A stretch of 64,000 bases of DNA, taken from positions 620,001-684,000 of the forward strand of contig JAGOBH010000002.1 in assembly GCA_017983495.1 (NCBI GenBank), given 5' to 3'. The notes beneath the pieces are model-generated. The model had not been told where the DNA came from. It searched no databases and was given only the letters and a program-made list of their open reading frames with translations. A program made the translations under genes and the position numbers. Source of the stretch: Pyrinomonadaceae bacterium (lineage in GTDB: Bacteria; Acidobacteriota; Blastocatellia; Pyrinomonadales; Pyrinomonadaceae). This document shows positions 53,971 through 62,968 of this stretch, piece after piece (within the stretch, counting starts at the first letter, position 1; every line of letters begins with the position of its first letter).

Positions 53971-54429
53971 ATGAAAAAGTTTCTTCTTCTTGGATTTTTG
54001 GTGATTTTATACTTTGCGTCCGCAGTTGACGTACAGGCGTGCTCGTGTGTGGTTCCGGCTCCGGGCGTTAGTGTCGGACAACAGGTCGCGGATGCAAAGC
54101 GATCGGCCACCGCGATATTTGAGGGCAGGGTTGTTTCAATACGCTATTCGGAAGAGAAGATGAACGACACACCGGTCAAGGCTTATGCGATGATCCAAGT
54201 TGAAAGATCCTGGAAAGGCCGGGTAACCGAAACGGTTGAAGTCGAAACCGCCAATATCTGCTGCATTTGCGGCTTCACGTTTAAGCAAGGCGAGACGTAC
54301 ATGATCTACTCTAATTCGCCCGATGGTAAATCGCTCAGCGTCTCGAGCTGCAGCCGTACCCAGCTGATCGGCGGCAAAAACGGCGATGCAAAATATCTCG
54401 GCAAAGCCAAGGTGGTAAGAAAGCGATAA
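53971..54429 (+). CDS. Secreted NTR/TIMP-like domain protein
   Basis: A 152-residue exported protein. Signal peptide residues 1-22 (ends VDVQA), after which the mature chain starts with CSC, as in TIMP and other NTR-domain proteins. The OB-like core includes ATAIFEGRVVSIRYSE, ERSWKGRVTETVEVETA, CCICGF-(2)-KQGETYMIYS and the terminal SSCSRTQLI, matching bacterial NTR/TIMP-like proteins that fold with disulphides. In animals the group inhibits metalloproteases; for bacterial members this is not established, but the window encodes many exported metallopeptidases. It ends directly upstream of ribD. Confidence 0.7.
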   Translation: MKKFLLLGFLVILYFASAVDVQACSCVVPAPGVSVGQQVADAKRSATAIFEGRVVSIRYSEEKMNDTPVKAYAMIQVERSWKGRVTETVEVETANICCICGFTFKQGETYMIYSNSPDGKSLSVSSCSRTQLIGGKNGDAKYLGKAKVVRKR

Positions 54430-55547
54430 TTGCGACAAGACAAAATTCGACTGAGCAAATCGAGGCCTACCTTCACCGGGCCCTCGAACTCGCGCGTCTC
54501 GGGACCGGGCTTGTCAGCCCTAACCCTCTGGTTGGCTGCGTTATTGTTTCCGCTGGTGGCGACGTCGTTGGTGAAGGCACATATATTTATAGCAACGTCG
54601 TTCACGCGGAGGCGATTGCTCTCGGCCAGGCAGGTGAGAGAGCTCGCGGCGGAACGGCTTATGTGTCACTTGAGCCCCACGACCATCATGGGAAGACCCC
54701 ACCTTGCACCGAAGTCCTGATAGATGCCGGGATAAAAAGGGTTGTGTGTCCCATCAACGATCCAAATCCACTAGTATCCGGTCGCGGATTTGAACACCTG
54801 AGAACCGCAGGTGTCGAGATCGTTGCCGGTGTCCTATCAGACGAGGCCGCAAAAATAAACGAGAAGTTCATCTGCTGGCATCGGAAACAACGGCCCTTTG
54901 TTCACCTCAAACTAGCGATGTCTTTGGACGGCCGCATCTCCGTCGACAACAGTGTCTCAACTGCGATTTCGGGTGAATCGGCGCGTATGCGCGTTCAGGA
55001 CCTAAGGCATGAACACGATGCTATCCTTGTTGGAGGAAACACCGCATATGTGGATAACCCAAGTCTCACAGACCGAAGCGGCAGGCCGAGGCGACGTCCT
55101 CTTGTTCGAGTGATCCTCGACAACCGCCTCCAGACGCCGACCGACTCGATCGTTGTTTCCACTGCAACTGTTACGCCGACACTCATTTTCACAAATAGCC
55201 ATGACGAAGCAAAAAAGTCGGCGTTAAGGGAGCGAGGCGTCGATGTGATCGAACTTGAGCTTGGGGGCCGCGACCTGAAGGAAGTTTTGAACGAGCTGAA
55301 GAAGCGGGAACTGCAAAGCGTTTTGGTTGAAGGCGGAACGGAGATCGCCGGAGCGTTTATCGATGCCCGGCTCGTCGATAAAGTTTCTCTTATTGCCGCG
55401 CCTTTAATAATTGGTGGCCGCGAGGCTCCGACAGCTATTGGCGGCATGGGAGCGATCTCTATTGCCGAAGCACTTCGGCTGACCGATATTACGGTCACGC
55501 CGTTCGGCGATGACATTGAGATCACGGGATATCCTAAGGCTGCATAA
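54429..55547 (+). CDS. ribD: Riboflavin biosynthesis deaminase/reductase RibD
   Basis: Converts the GTP-cyclohydrolase product to 5-amino-6-ribitylaminouracil phosphate in two steps. The deaminase domain reads SPNPLVGCVIV, then HAE (His59), EPHDHHG and TPPC (Cys93); the reductase domain starts at about residue 157 (HLKLAMSLDGRIS) and ends with ITGYP. Two oddities are visible. First, no ATG, GTG or TTG exists in frame between the upstream stop (54327) and the core; I used ATT 54429, which follows AAGGTGG and overlaps the previous stop codon, with ATC 54459 as an alternative. Second, His84 replaces the zinc-ligand Cys (position 74 in B. subtilis RibG), with spacing 25 and 9 to the other ligands unchanged. 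The end overlaps the convergent DUF1501 gene by 14 bp. Confidence 0.85.
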   Translation: MATRQNSTEQIEAYLHRALELARLGTGLVSPNPLVGCVIVSAGGDVVGEGTYIYSNVVHAEAIALGQAGERARGGTAYVSLEPHDHHGKTPPCTEVLIDAGIKRVVCPINDPNPLVSGRGFEHLRTAGVEIVAGVLSDEAAKINEKFICWHRKQRPFVHLKLAMSLDGRISVDNSVSTAISGESARMRVQDLRHEHDAILVGGNTAYVDNPSLTDRSGRPRRRPLVRVILDNRLQTPTDSIVVSTATVTPTLIFTNSHDEAKKSALRERGVDVIELELGGRDLKEVLNELKKRELQSVLVEGGTEIAGAFIDARLVDKVSLIAAPLIIGGREAPTAIGGMGAISIAEALRLTDITVTPFGDDIEITGYPKAA

Positions 55548-57009
55548 ACCCGAGATCCAACTGAGTAAAATTATCGAGATTCGGAAACACATAAGGCATA
55601 TCCGCCTGCGGTAAACCAAACCACTTTGCCAACGTGGCCGCATATTGCTCGACACCGGTGGTTGGTATCCATCGTCCCCGGGCGTTCGACCCCATATCTG
55701 CATCATCGGGCCCGTTTTGAGCTATCGTTTGAAATGGCGTTCCATTCGACGTGTTCATTCCGTAGAAATTTCCACCGATGACTGCATCGCCGACGATGAA
55801 CGAATGATTACCCCAGGCGTGGTCACTTCCGACATTCATGCCTGATCCGGCGGGATTATAAGTTCTGCCAAAATCTGACAATGTGAATTGCGTAACGCTA
55901 TTCCCAAGTGCCTGAGCAGTCATTTCATCATAAAATGCCCGCATCGCCTGGCTAAGCTGAAGAAATAGCCCATTCTGAGCCCCCAATTGGCCGGCATGAG
56001 TATCGTACCCGTCCTGTGCACAGAAAAATACCTGTCGTTTCATTCCAAGAACGGCCCGGTTCTTGATCAGTCTAGCGATCTGTTTGAGCTGATTGCCGAT
56101 CTCGGTATTCGGAAAGGCGACGGTGACCTCAGAACTGTTATTCAGCGACGCCGATATCGTGATCGCTTCGCGGTGGACCGCGTTTGACGCCGATACCAGG
56201 TCGTTTAGGTCCGTGAGTGCGATCCCGCCATTCAACGCCGCGAGACGGGCGTTGGAAGCCGCGGAACCGTTAAACCCGGTTAAGGATAGAACTGTACTTA
56301 GTGCTGTCGGGGCGGGCCCTATCGCAAGGGGTTGTTCGATCTCGCCGACGGTAAAAAGTCGCTGTCCGTTTATCGAAGCCACCGACGGGATCAGGGCATC
56401 CGGATTATTTGAATCGGTCATCCGGTCTGACATTCGTCCGCCCCACCCGGACTGGATGATCGCTTCAGCCTGGGCGTTCATCTGTTGATTGGCCTGATCT
56501 GTGTGTGAGAACAGCTGTCGCGGACGCGGTACTGAGCCGCTTTGGTATTCGGCCCGGGTCATCGGTTGCACAAGCGTTCCAACGTTAGTAACAGCAGCGA
56601 TCTTACCGGATGCCCAGAGTGGATGGAGTCCAGGATTGATCCCGCCCGTGACAGTCCCAAAATTCGGATGCAGTCCGTACGTAAGTCCTCCGATTCTCGG
56701 AACAGCAATTGGCAACAGCGTTCCCTGAGCCAGAGCAAGTCCCTGAGCAGAACGACCAGCGCTGTATGCGGCGTAGTTGCTTACATTGGCATCCGAGTGA
56801 TTCGGAATGATCATGTTGTTGCCGTCATTTCCGCCGCCCAAAAAGATGCAGACCAATGCCCGATAATCACTTGGTGCGTCAGCTTCTTCGCTTTTTGCCT
56901 TCTGGGCAAGTACACCCATCCTGGATAGGTAACCGGCCTGAGCGGCGAAGGCGGTCGTCGTAAGGGCGGCGGCCGATCTGCACAAAAAATCTCTGCGTGT
57001 ATTTTTCAT
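55534..57009 (-). CDS. DUF1501 family Tat-exported protein
   Basis: A 491-residue protein with a twin-arginine signal (NTRRDFLCRSAAALTTTAF). The body has the DUF1501 features of a sulfatase/alkaline-phosphatase-like fold: VCIFLGGGNDGNNMI at the first strand, a central QDGYDTHAGQL and the late TLSDFGRTYNPAGSGMNVGSDHAWGNH segment with potential metal ligands. No substrate is known. Begins 4 bp after DUF1800; such pairs are co-transcribed in many Bacteria and are thought to act together outside the membrane. Confidence 0.9.
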   Translation of the reverse strand: MKNTRRDFLCRSAAALTTTAFAAQAGYLSRMGVLAQKAKSEEADAPSDYRALVCIFLGGGNDGNNMIIPNHSDANVSNYAAYSAGRSAQGLALAQGTLLPIAVPRIGGLTYGLHPNFGTVTGGINPGLHPLWASGKIAAVTNVGTLVQPMTRAEYQSGSVPRPRQLFSHTDQANQQMNAQAEAIIQSGWGGRMSDRMTDSNNPDALIPSVASINGQRLFTVGEIEQPLAIGPAPTALSTVLSLTGFNGSAASNARLAALNGGIALTDLNDLVSASNAVHREAITISASLNNSSEVTVAFPNTEIGNQLKQIARLIKNRAVLGMKRQVFFCAQDGYDTHAGQLGAQNGLFLQLSQAMRAFYDEMTAQALGNSVTQFTLSDFGRTYNPAGSGMNVGSDHAWGNHSFIVGDAVIGGNFYGMNTSNGTPFQTIAQNGPDDADMGSNARGRWIPTTGVEQYAATLAKWFGLPQADMPYVFPNLDNFTQLDLGFMQP

Positions 57010-57013
57010 TTCT

Positions 57014-59164
57014 CTATTTCTGGATCTGGAACTGCGACGAACATGCGATCAAATATACAGCTGTCTTCACTCGCAAAAGCGGGTCAGTTGAAGGGACAAC
57101 CGTTACGGCCGACAAGATCAGTGAACGGTGAGCCGGCGACAAAGTACCGTGCATCATCTTCGCGTTCAGTGCGTCAAGGAGTTGGTTCGCGGATGGATCG
57201 CCCTGGGCCAATGGCACGAATTCCGAGTAATCGAGAGCAGTACCGCGAAGCGAGTCGGTTGCATTAGGCCCAATACCCTCAAATGTGAAGATGTAGAGAA
57301 AATTGGTACGCTTTACAGCCGTGCCGCTATTAAATATCTCAAATTCCGGGGCAATTATCGTTGTACCCGGAACAACATGGTCCGGGAGAAAATAGTTAAA
57401 TACGGTTGGCGAATAAAAGGGATTCTGTCCCATCGGGGTGGTGAAAGGGGCCAGGCCTCCATCCGAGTTTCCGCCGCTATTGAACGCAACCGCGGGAAAG
57501 ATACGAGCGAGATTGGTTACCAACTGAACAGGTTCACGCAATTTTCCGTAACGAGGGGCAGTCTTTATGTCCCCGCGAGCTTCCGGGTCAAGTAATACAG
57601 CCCTAATGACGGCTTTCATGTCGCCGCGAACCCCGTTGCCGTTGTCAGCAAATGCCGCTGCCACACGAGCGACATAAGCCGGTGACGGGTCGCTCATTAC
57701 CATGTGTTGGATCATCAGCTTACCGATATACGGTCCGACATTTGGATGATTGAAAATATTGTTGATCGCCTGTTGAAGCGACGTTTCTGCGTAAAGAGCC
57801 GTTCTGGAATCATCTGTACAGTTCGAGCATGCGGGAATTACATTATTTACAGCACCAGGGTAAGTGAGCAAGGTCTTTGTCCCTGTGTCATGATTTCCGG
57901 GGATCAGGATCATCGGGTCCTTATAGTTAACGACCCCGGGAACCGCGTTCGGACATCCTGACGTATTGCAATACGTCCAGCCGGTGAAAACCCTCGACAA
58001 GTTGTTTATTAGATTCTGGTCAAACGTCGGTATCGGATTGCCTTGCGAGTCTAGCATTTGAGTGCCGTCCGGATTCAGCATAAAGAGCCCGATCGAGAAC
58101 AACTGGAGTATTTCACGCGGGTAATTCTCATTCGGATTCACTTTCGTGCTCCGAACCATATCGAGATAATTACCCATCGTAGGGCTCAGCGTGACGTCGC
58201 TAAGCAGTTCTTTGTAGCTGCCAAAGGCATTTTCCTGAAGGATCTTGTGGTAGGCGATCGCGTGACTCGATTGCGTCGTCGTAATACCGGAGGTTACCAG
58301 TATCTGACTAAGAGCCCACGCTGTCCGGTGACGCAGTTGAGCATTTCCGTAGAACGCTTCTTTGAAGAACCATTGCTGTAATGGCATCAAGGTGTACCTG
58401 TCACGATAACAACTTTGATTTGTCGCAAGTTGGCAATCGGACGGCGGCGAAGTCGGCATTTGCGGAGGATTGGGTAGCGGGATGTACGGATATGGTGCGT
58501 CAAACTGTTCGGTTAACCATGAACGGATTCCGATACGCCGCAATCTCTGGTCCGTGATTGTAGACGGGCCAAAAGTTGCCTGTTCGAGAAACCGGGAACG
58601 GTCGCCGGACCAACGATAACCTACATACTCCGGGGCAAGGTCTGCAATGGAGCCTTCGACAACCGGTTTCGCACCCATCTTCCCGCCTGTCGATCCTATC
58701 CCGAACTTTAGGATATTACTCGCAAGGCCACGCCACGTTACATATAGCCATGAATCGCCCGAAGCAGTTGGTTGGCCCCGAAATCGGGCCACATCGAACA
58801 ATCTAACTCTCAGAGCGATAAAATCGCGGCTCGTCGGAATGATCTCTTCGGACCTCAGCTCAAAGGTCCGGCCGTTGTTTTGCTTGAGGTAAATACGAAA
58901 TGCATTTGCACCCTCACCTGGAAGGAGCGGCAATGGCCGAAGAAACAAAATAAACGATCTATCTGGTCCTGGCTCGAAGGCGGATCTGCCGGATAACGGC
59001 AGGCGTCCCCGAAATGCCCCGGCGTCAACAGCCAAAGCCCTATCAATAGTTGCTTCTGATATCAGAATTGGCGACGGTGAATTCGGATCGGGATCGTCCT
59101 GGCCAAACGCCGGTACGAGGAAACAGAGAATGATCAGATATTGAACAAATAGCAAACGTTTCAT
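57014..59164 (-). CDS. DUF1800 family exported protein
   Basis: A 716-residue protein with a signal peptide (residues 1-21), a beta-rich N-terminal part of about 170 residues that includes repeated short strands, and the DUF1800 core from about residue 190 (RFLEQATFGPSTITDQ) through LRHRTAWALSQILV, NPNENYPREILQLFSIGL and a metal-binding-like HDTGTKTLL. Cys pairs (CNTSGCPN, CSNCT) suggest disulphides. Partner of the DUF1501 protein; function is not known. Confidence 0.9.
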   Translation of the reverse strand: MKRLLFVQYLIILCFLVPAFGQDDPDPNSPSPILISEATIDRALAVDAGAFRGRLPLSGRSAFEPGPDRSFILFLRPLPLLPGEGANAFRIYLKQNNGRTFELRSEEIIPTSRDFIALRVRLFDVARFRGQPTASGDSWLYVTWRGLASNILKFGIGSTGGKMGAKPVVEGSIADLAPEYVGYRWSGDRSRFLEQATFGPSTITDQRLRRIGIRSWLTEQFDAPYPYIPLPNPPQMPTSPPSDCQLATNQSCYRDRYTLMPLQQWFFKEAFYGNAQLRHRTAWALSQILVTSGITTTQSSHAIAYHKILQENAFGSYKELLSDVTLSPTMGNYLDMVRSTKVNPNENYPREILQLFSIGLFMLNPDGTQMLDSQGNPIPTFDQNLINNLSRVFTGWTYCNTSGCPNAVPGVVNYKDPMILIPGNHDTGTKTLLTYPGAVNNVIPACSNCTDDSRTALYAETSLQQAINNIFNHPNVGPYIGKLMIQHMVMSDPSPAYVARVAAAFADNGNGVRGDMKAVIRAVLLDPEARGDIKTAPRYGKLREPVQLVTNLARIFPAVAFNSGGNSDGGLAPFTTPMGQNPFYSPTVFNYFLPDHVVPGTTIIAPEFEIFNSGTAVKRTNFLYIFTFEGIGPNATDSLRGTALDYSEFVPLAQGDPSANQLLDALNAKMMHGTLSPAHRSLILSAVTVVPSTDPLLRVKTAVYLIACSSQFQIQK

Positions 59165-59322
59165 AGCCGTTCCGTTGAAATAAATTGTGTCGATTTACGC
59201 CTATATATAGAAAAGTTACTTAGTTTATAAACGAAAAATGATCGTATTTCAAATTTTTCGTCGGCACGCTTTCATTGTGGCCTGATTGAATCTGGGACAG
59301 CGTAGGAATAGAATCGTTCTCA

Positions 59323-60132
59323 ATGGCCAAATATAAGGGAGACCAGCACCGAGCAAAACGTTCATTTGGGCAGAATTTTCTGGTCGACGAACGTTACATT
59401 GGCCAGATCGCTGCGGCGCTCCAGGTCTCGGGTGATGACGTTATCATTGAGATCGGGGCCGGTCAGGGAGCGTTAACAGAGGCCCTGTTGGCAACCGGTA
59501 AACGTGTACTTGCCATCGAGATAGACCGTGACCTGCATCCACTTTTATTAGATAAGTTTCGCGACAACGAGCGATTTTCATTAATTGCCGGTGACATACT
59601 GAAGGTTGATCTTGTTGACGTTTTGAATGAGGCTCAGATCACATCGGTCGCTAAGCTAGCAGGGAATTTGCCGTATAATATCTCGACGGCAATACTGGAA
59701 AGAGTCGCGGCCGCAAGGCATCATTTTTCCACGATCATTTTTATGTTTCAGCGGGAAGTGGTTGAACGGATAACCGCGGCCCCGGGCAACAGCGATCGCG
59801 GATACCTGACCGTACTGGTAGAAAGTGCGTTTGCAAGTGAGTATCTTTTTGACGTACCGCCCGAGGCGTTCAGCCCCCGTCCGAGGGTGATGAGCTCGGT
59901 GGTTCGCCTAAAGCCAAAACCAGCGTCACCCGGAGATGACGCTGTGTTTAGAAAACTAGTCAGCGTAGCATTTCTGCAAAAGCGAAAAACGATCCTCAAC
60001 AACCTAAAACACTCGTTCCCGGACGCTGAAGCGTTTCTCGCCGCTGCAGAAATTGACTCGCGACGCCGTGCCGAGACTCTTACTATCGACGAATGGTACC
60101 GCCTGTTTGAGTCGACATACAAGAAGCTCTGA
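59323..60132 (+). CDS. rsmA: 16S rRNA dimethyladenosine transferase
   Basis: Dimethylates two adjacent adenosines in helix 45 of 16S rRNA during 30S maturation. A 269-residue Rossmann methyltransferase: AKRSFGQNFLVDE at the N-terminus, SAM loop EIGAGQGALTEALL (about 44-57), the catalytic NLPYNIST motif and the C-terminal helical domain with VSVAFLQKRKTILNNLK. Length is standard. Convergent with the FN3-peroxidase gene, only 15 bp apart. Confidence 0.97.
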   Translation: MAKYKGDQHRAKRSFGQNFLVDERYIGQIAAALQVSGDDVIIEIGAGQGALTEALLATGKRVLAIEIDRDLHPLLLDKFRDNERFSLIAGDILKVDLVDVLNEAQITSVAKLAGNLPYNISTAILERVAAARHHFSTIIFMFQREVVERITAAPGNSDRGYLTVLVESAFASEYLFDVPPEAFSPRPRVMSSVVRLKPKPASPGDDAVFRKLVSVAFLQKRKTILNNLKHSFPDAEAFLAAAEIDSRRRAETLTIDEWYRLFESTYKKL

Positions 60133-60147
60133 ACACGTTCTTCGAAT

Positions 60148-62943
60148 CTACGGCACGTATGCGGCCGGCACCGGCAAGTCGCCGCTGATGCCAAATGCCG
60201 AGATCAGTATCCCTTGCGTTGAACGATTGATGTACCAGGTTCCGGTCGATGGCCTGAATACAGCAGTGTCGGCCTTTCCGTCGCCGTCATAATCACCCGG
60301 CGCGGGAATGTCGGTCGACGAACCGAATGGAACTGCAAAGAAACTGCTGTCCTCGCTGCGCAAGATAAACCACTCACCGCTCGATGGCCTGAAAAAGCCA
60401 ATGTCAGCCTTACCGTCACCCGTGTAATCCATCGCAACCGGCATATCGGTCGATACACCGAACTGGGTTGCGAATAGACCGGCGGTTGAACGCTCGATCC
60501 ACCACTGGCCACTGGCCGGACGGTAGACCGCGATATCGGCCTTGCCGTCGGCATCATAGTCGCCAACCTGTGGAACATCACCGTTTGCACCGAACTGACG
60601 GATGATCGTGCCCTGTGTGCTTGCCTGAATAAACCAGGTTGCACTTGATGCACGAAATACGGCCATATCCGCCTTACCGTCCGCATCATAGTCCGCCGGT
60701 GCAGCACTGTCGCCACCGGCACCAAAGGGAACTGCGTAGTAGCTGCTGTCTTCGCTTCTCAGTACGATCCATTCGCCATTCAGCGGACGCCAGACCGCGA
60801 TGTCTGTCTTGCCGTCACCGGTAAAATCGGCCGGGACGATCTCATCCGTTCCGTTGCCAAACTGGGCACCGACAGACTGGCCATCAGAGCTGCGAGCATA
60901 CCACCATTGGCCATTCGAAGGCCGGAAGATCGATATATCAGTCTTACGGTCGCCGTCAAAGTCGACGTGGGCCGCATGGTTTACTGCGGGTGCTTCACCA
61001 AAGATCGTGAATCGGAAGGCTGGCGTAACTGCAAAACCGCCCGCTGCGCCCGGATCTGTTACGTACCACCTGCCGAAAAATGTCTGGCCGATCAACGCGA
61101 TATTGTTTGGTATTACTACGCTAACGGAACCATTGCCGTTTCCGGCTCCATTTCCCTGAAGAGTGAGCGTTTGTCGCAAAAACGATCCGGACGCGGGGAC
61201 ATTGCTGGTCCCGGGGTCCGTCGAATTGATCACAAGTATCGCATTAGCTCCGCCAAGTGCGTTCGAAACGGCCACCGTAAAGCTCGGATTTCCCACGAGC
61301 GGCGGCTCTATCGCCGTCGGCACCGGTATTTGAGCACTAGAACCGGCAACACCGGTACCAACGATCTGCGGAACACGATCGGATTGCGAAAAGAGAGTTG
61401 GTCGGTCAAAAGGCGGCAATTCCGCTGCTACGCGTGGGTCGGTGTGCGGACGTCGGAGAAAAGCGACGATCGCAGCCTGCTGTTGAGGATTTAATCCGCG
61501 AGGCCGAACCAGCGGATCCTTATTCGGTGCTGTGAAATCGCCGCCACGATTATAGAAGGCGACTACCTCCTCAAGGCTTGCAAATCGCCCCGTGTGAAAA
61601 TACGTACCCCTTAACTCGACATTTCGCAGATTCGGCGTTCTGAATCGCCCAAGATCTCCATTATTTCCCGTCACCTGAAAGCGGCCTGTGTCGTCGCCGG
61701 TCGGACGAACTCCAATGTACCGAAAACTATTATCGCTAGTCAGAGAGCCGCCATGGCACACTGCGCAATCGTTTTGAACAAATAAATTACGTCCGCCCTG
61801 TTCTTGCTGGGCTAGCGGTGCGATCCCCGCATTTGCGAGGTCAAGAGGCGTTTGATCCGAATACAAACTCCGTTCATAGGCCCCGATAGCCAGTGCTATT
61901 CGCGTCGGTGTCACTTCCGGAGTGCCAAACACTTCGTCGAATACTTCGCTATACGATCGTCCGCCGATCCACATCTTGAGTGCCGCCGGAACATTCGTTG
62001 CCACTGCCAGTGGTCTTGAATCCGTGATACGGGCTGCAACTTCATTCCAGTTGCGGCCGTTGTGGGCCATTTCCGAAGAACTGACCGGCGGTCCCAGGAC
62101 CTGGCTTTCTAACGCCCCGCCGTTGTTGATAATGATAGCGTTCGTTATCGGATCGCGAAACGTCCCGGTCGCACGGCCGTCCCAAAACAGCGTGGGCGAA
62201 TATCCCGCATCGATATATGAGACGGAACTGCGTCCGGTCACCTGCTCTCTAAAACCAAACAAGTTTGAAAAAGAATAAAGTCCATCTGCGTTTGAGGCTG
62301 GTACGCCCCTTGATGCGATGACGTCGTCCGCATTGCCGAAAAATTGATCAAGACCGGGGTTGGTCGAGATAGCCGGCGTATTCTTGGCCCGCAGATCGTC
62401 ACCGCCGGACGCCGCCTGATGGCAAGTTCCGCAGGAAACAGTACGCGTCGACGACATCTGCTCGTCCCAGAATAGTGCTTTGCCAAGGTAGACCTTGGCG
62501 GCGGTCATCGGGTTTGCCGGCGGAACGGGTGGCGGCTCCAGCGGCGGTATGGGGCCTTGCTGAGTTGTGTTTGCCCGTACGCCCTGATCAACCAGGCTCA
62601 TTGGACTAACGCCGGTCGAACTTTCGGCCCTGACCCAGTAGAAGAACGTTTGTCCCGGTGTCGCAGTCCCATCGAGAAAAGTATTTGCCGCGGTTGTGCC
62701 GATGTCTGTTGCCGAGCCTGGGGCGCTTGTCGAGCCGCGGAAAATGCGATAGGACGTGGCTCCGCGAATGGCATCCCACTCGATCCTGATCTTGTTGTTA
62801 TACTTATTATCCGACGCCATCAGTCCGGTCGGAGCCACGAGCGGACCGCCTGCCTGGCCCGACACCTGATCTGTCGAATAAAGGCTAAAACCCACAAACC
62901 CGGCTATAAATGCCGCAAATACAAGTAATTTAAGATTCTTCAT
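60148..62943 (-). CDS. FN3-di-haem peroxidase-VCBS repeat fusion
   Basis: A 931-residue exported protein. Signal peptide about residues 1-30; a fibronectin type III domain (about 37-128); a di-haem cytochrome c peroxidase/MauG-like part (about 140-500) with two CxxCH haem sites (SCGTCH and CAVCHGG), plus FGFREQVTGRSS, RFRTPNLRNVELRGTYFHTG and a late AAIVAFLRRPHTD; a beta region (about 500-650); and six VCBS/FG-GAP repeats (about 655-925) with DxDGDGKxD calcium loops. The repeats fall into two triplets (1-2-3 and 4-5-6) that match each other best, showing an internal duplication. The peroxidase part suggests electron transfer or tryptophan-type oxidation outside the cell; the propeller and FN3 suggest binding. 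25 bp after the ECF sigma gene. Confidence 0.9.
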   Translation of the reverse strand: MKNLKLLVFAAFIAGFVGFSLYSTDQVSGQAGGPLVAPTGLMASDNKYNNKIRIEWDAIRGATSYRIFRGSTSAPGSATDIGTTAANTFLDGTATPGQTFFYWVRAESSTGVSPMSLVDQGVRANTTQQGPIPPLEPPPVPPANPMTAAKVYLGKALFWDEQMSSTRTVSCGTCHQAASGGDDLRAKNTPAISTNPGLDQFFGNADDVIASRGVPASNADGLYSFSNLFGFREQVTGRSSVSYIDAGYSPTLFWDGRATGTFRDPITNAIIINNGGALESQVLGPPVSSSEMAHNGRNWNEVAARITDSRPLAVATNVPAALKMWIGGRSYSEVFDEVFGTPEVTPTRIALAIGAYERSLYSDQTPLDLANAGIAPLAQQEQGGRNLFVQNDCAVCHGGSLTSDNSFRYIGVRPTGDDTGRFQVTGNNGDLGRFRTPNLRNVELRGTYFHTGRFASLEEVVAFYNRGGDFTAPNKDPLVRPRGLNPQQQAAIVAFLRRPHTDPRVAAELPPFDRPTLFSQSDRVPQIVGTGVAGSSAQIPVPTAIEPPLVGNPSFTVAVSNALGGANAILVINSTDPGTSNVPASGSFLRQTLTLQGNGAGNGNGSVSVVIPNNIALIGQTFFGRWYVTDPGAAGGFAVTPAFRFTIFGEAPAVNHAAHVDFDGDRKTDISIFRPSNGQWWYARSSDGQSVGAQFGNGTDEIVPADFTGDGKTDIAVWRPLNGEWIVLRSEDSSYYAVPFGAGGDSAAPADYDADGKADMAVFRASSATWFIQASTQGTIIRQFGANGDVPQVGDYDADGKADIAVYRPASGQWWIERSTAGLFATQFGVSTDMPVAMDYTGDGKADIGFFRPSSGEWFILRSEDSSFFAVPFGSSTDIPAPGDYDGDGKADTAVFRPSTGTWYINRSTQGILISAFGISGDLPVPAAYVP

Positions 62944-62968
62944 AAACGTACCCTCGCCGTTCTCTCTA

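Noticed and set aside
54430-54720. Plus-strand ORF from TTG 54430 overlapping the ribD N-terminus
   Set aside because: The other frame encodes the conserved RibD deaminase domain (SPNPLVG, HAE); this frame has no recognisable motif.
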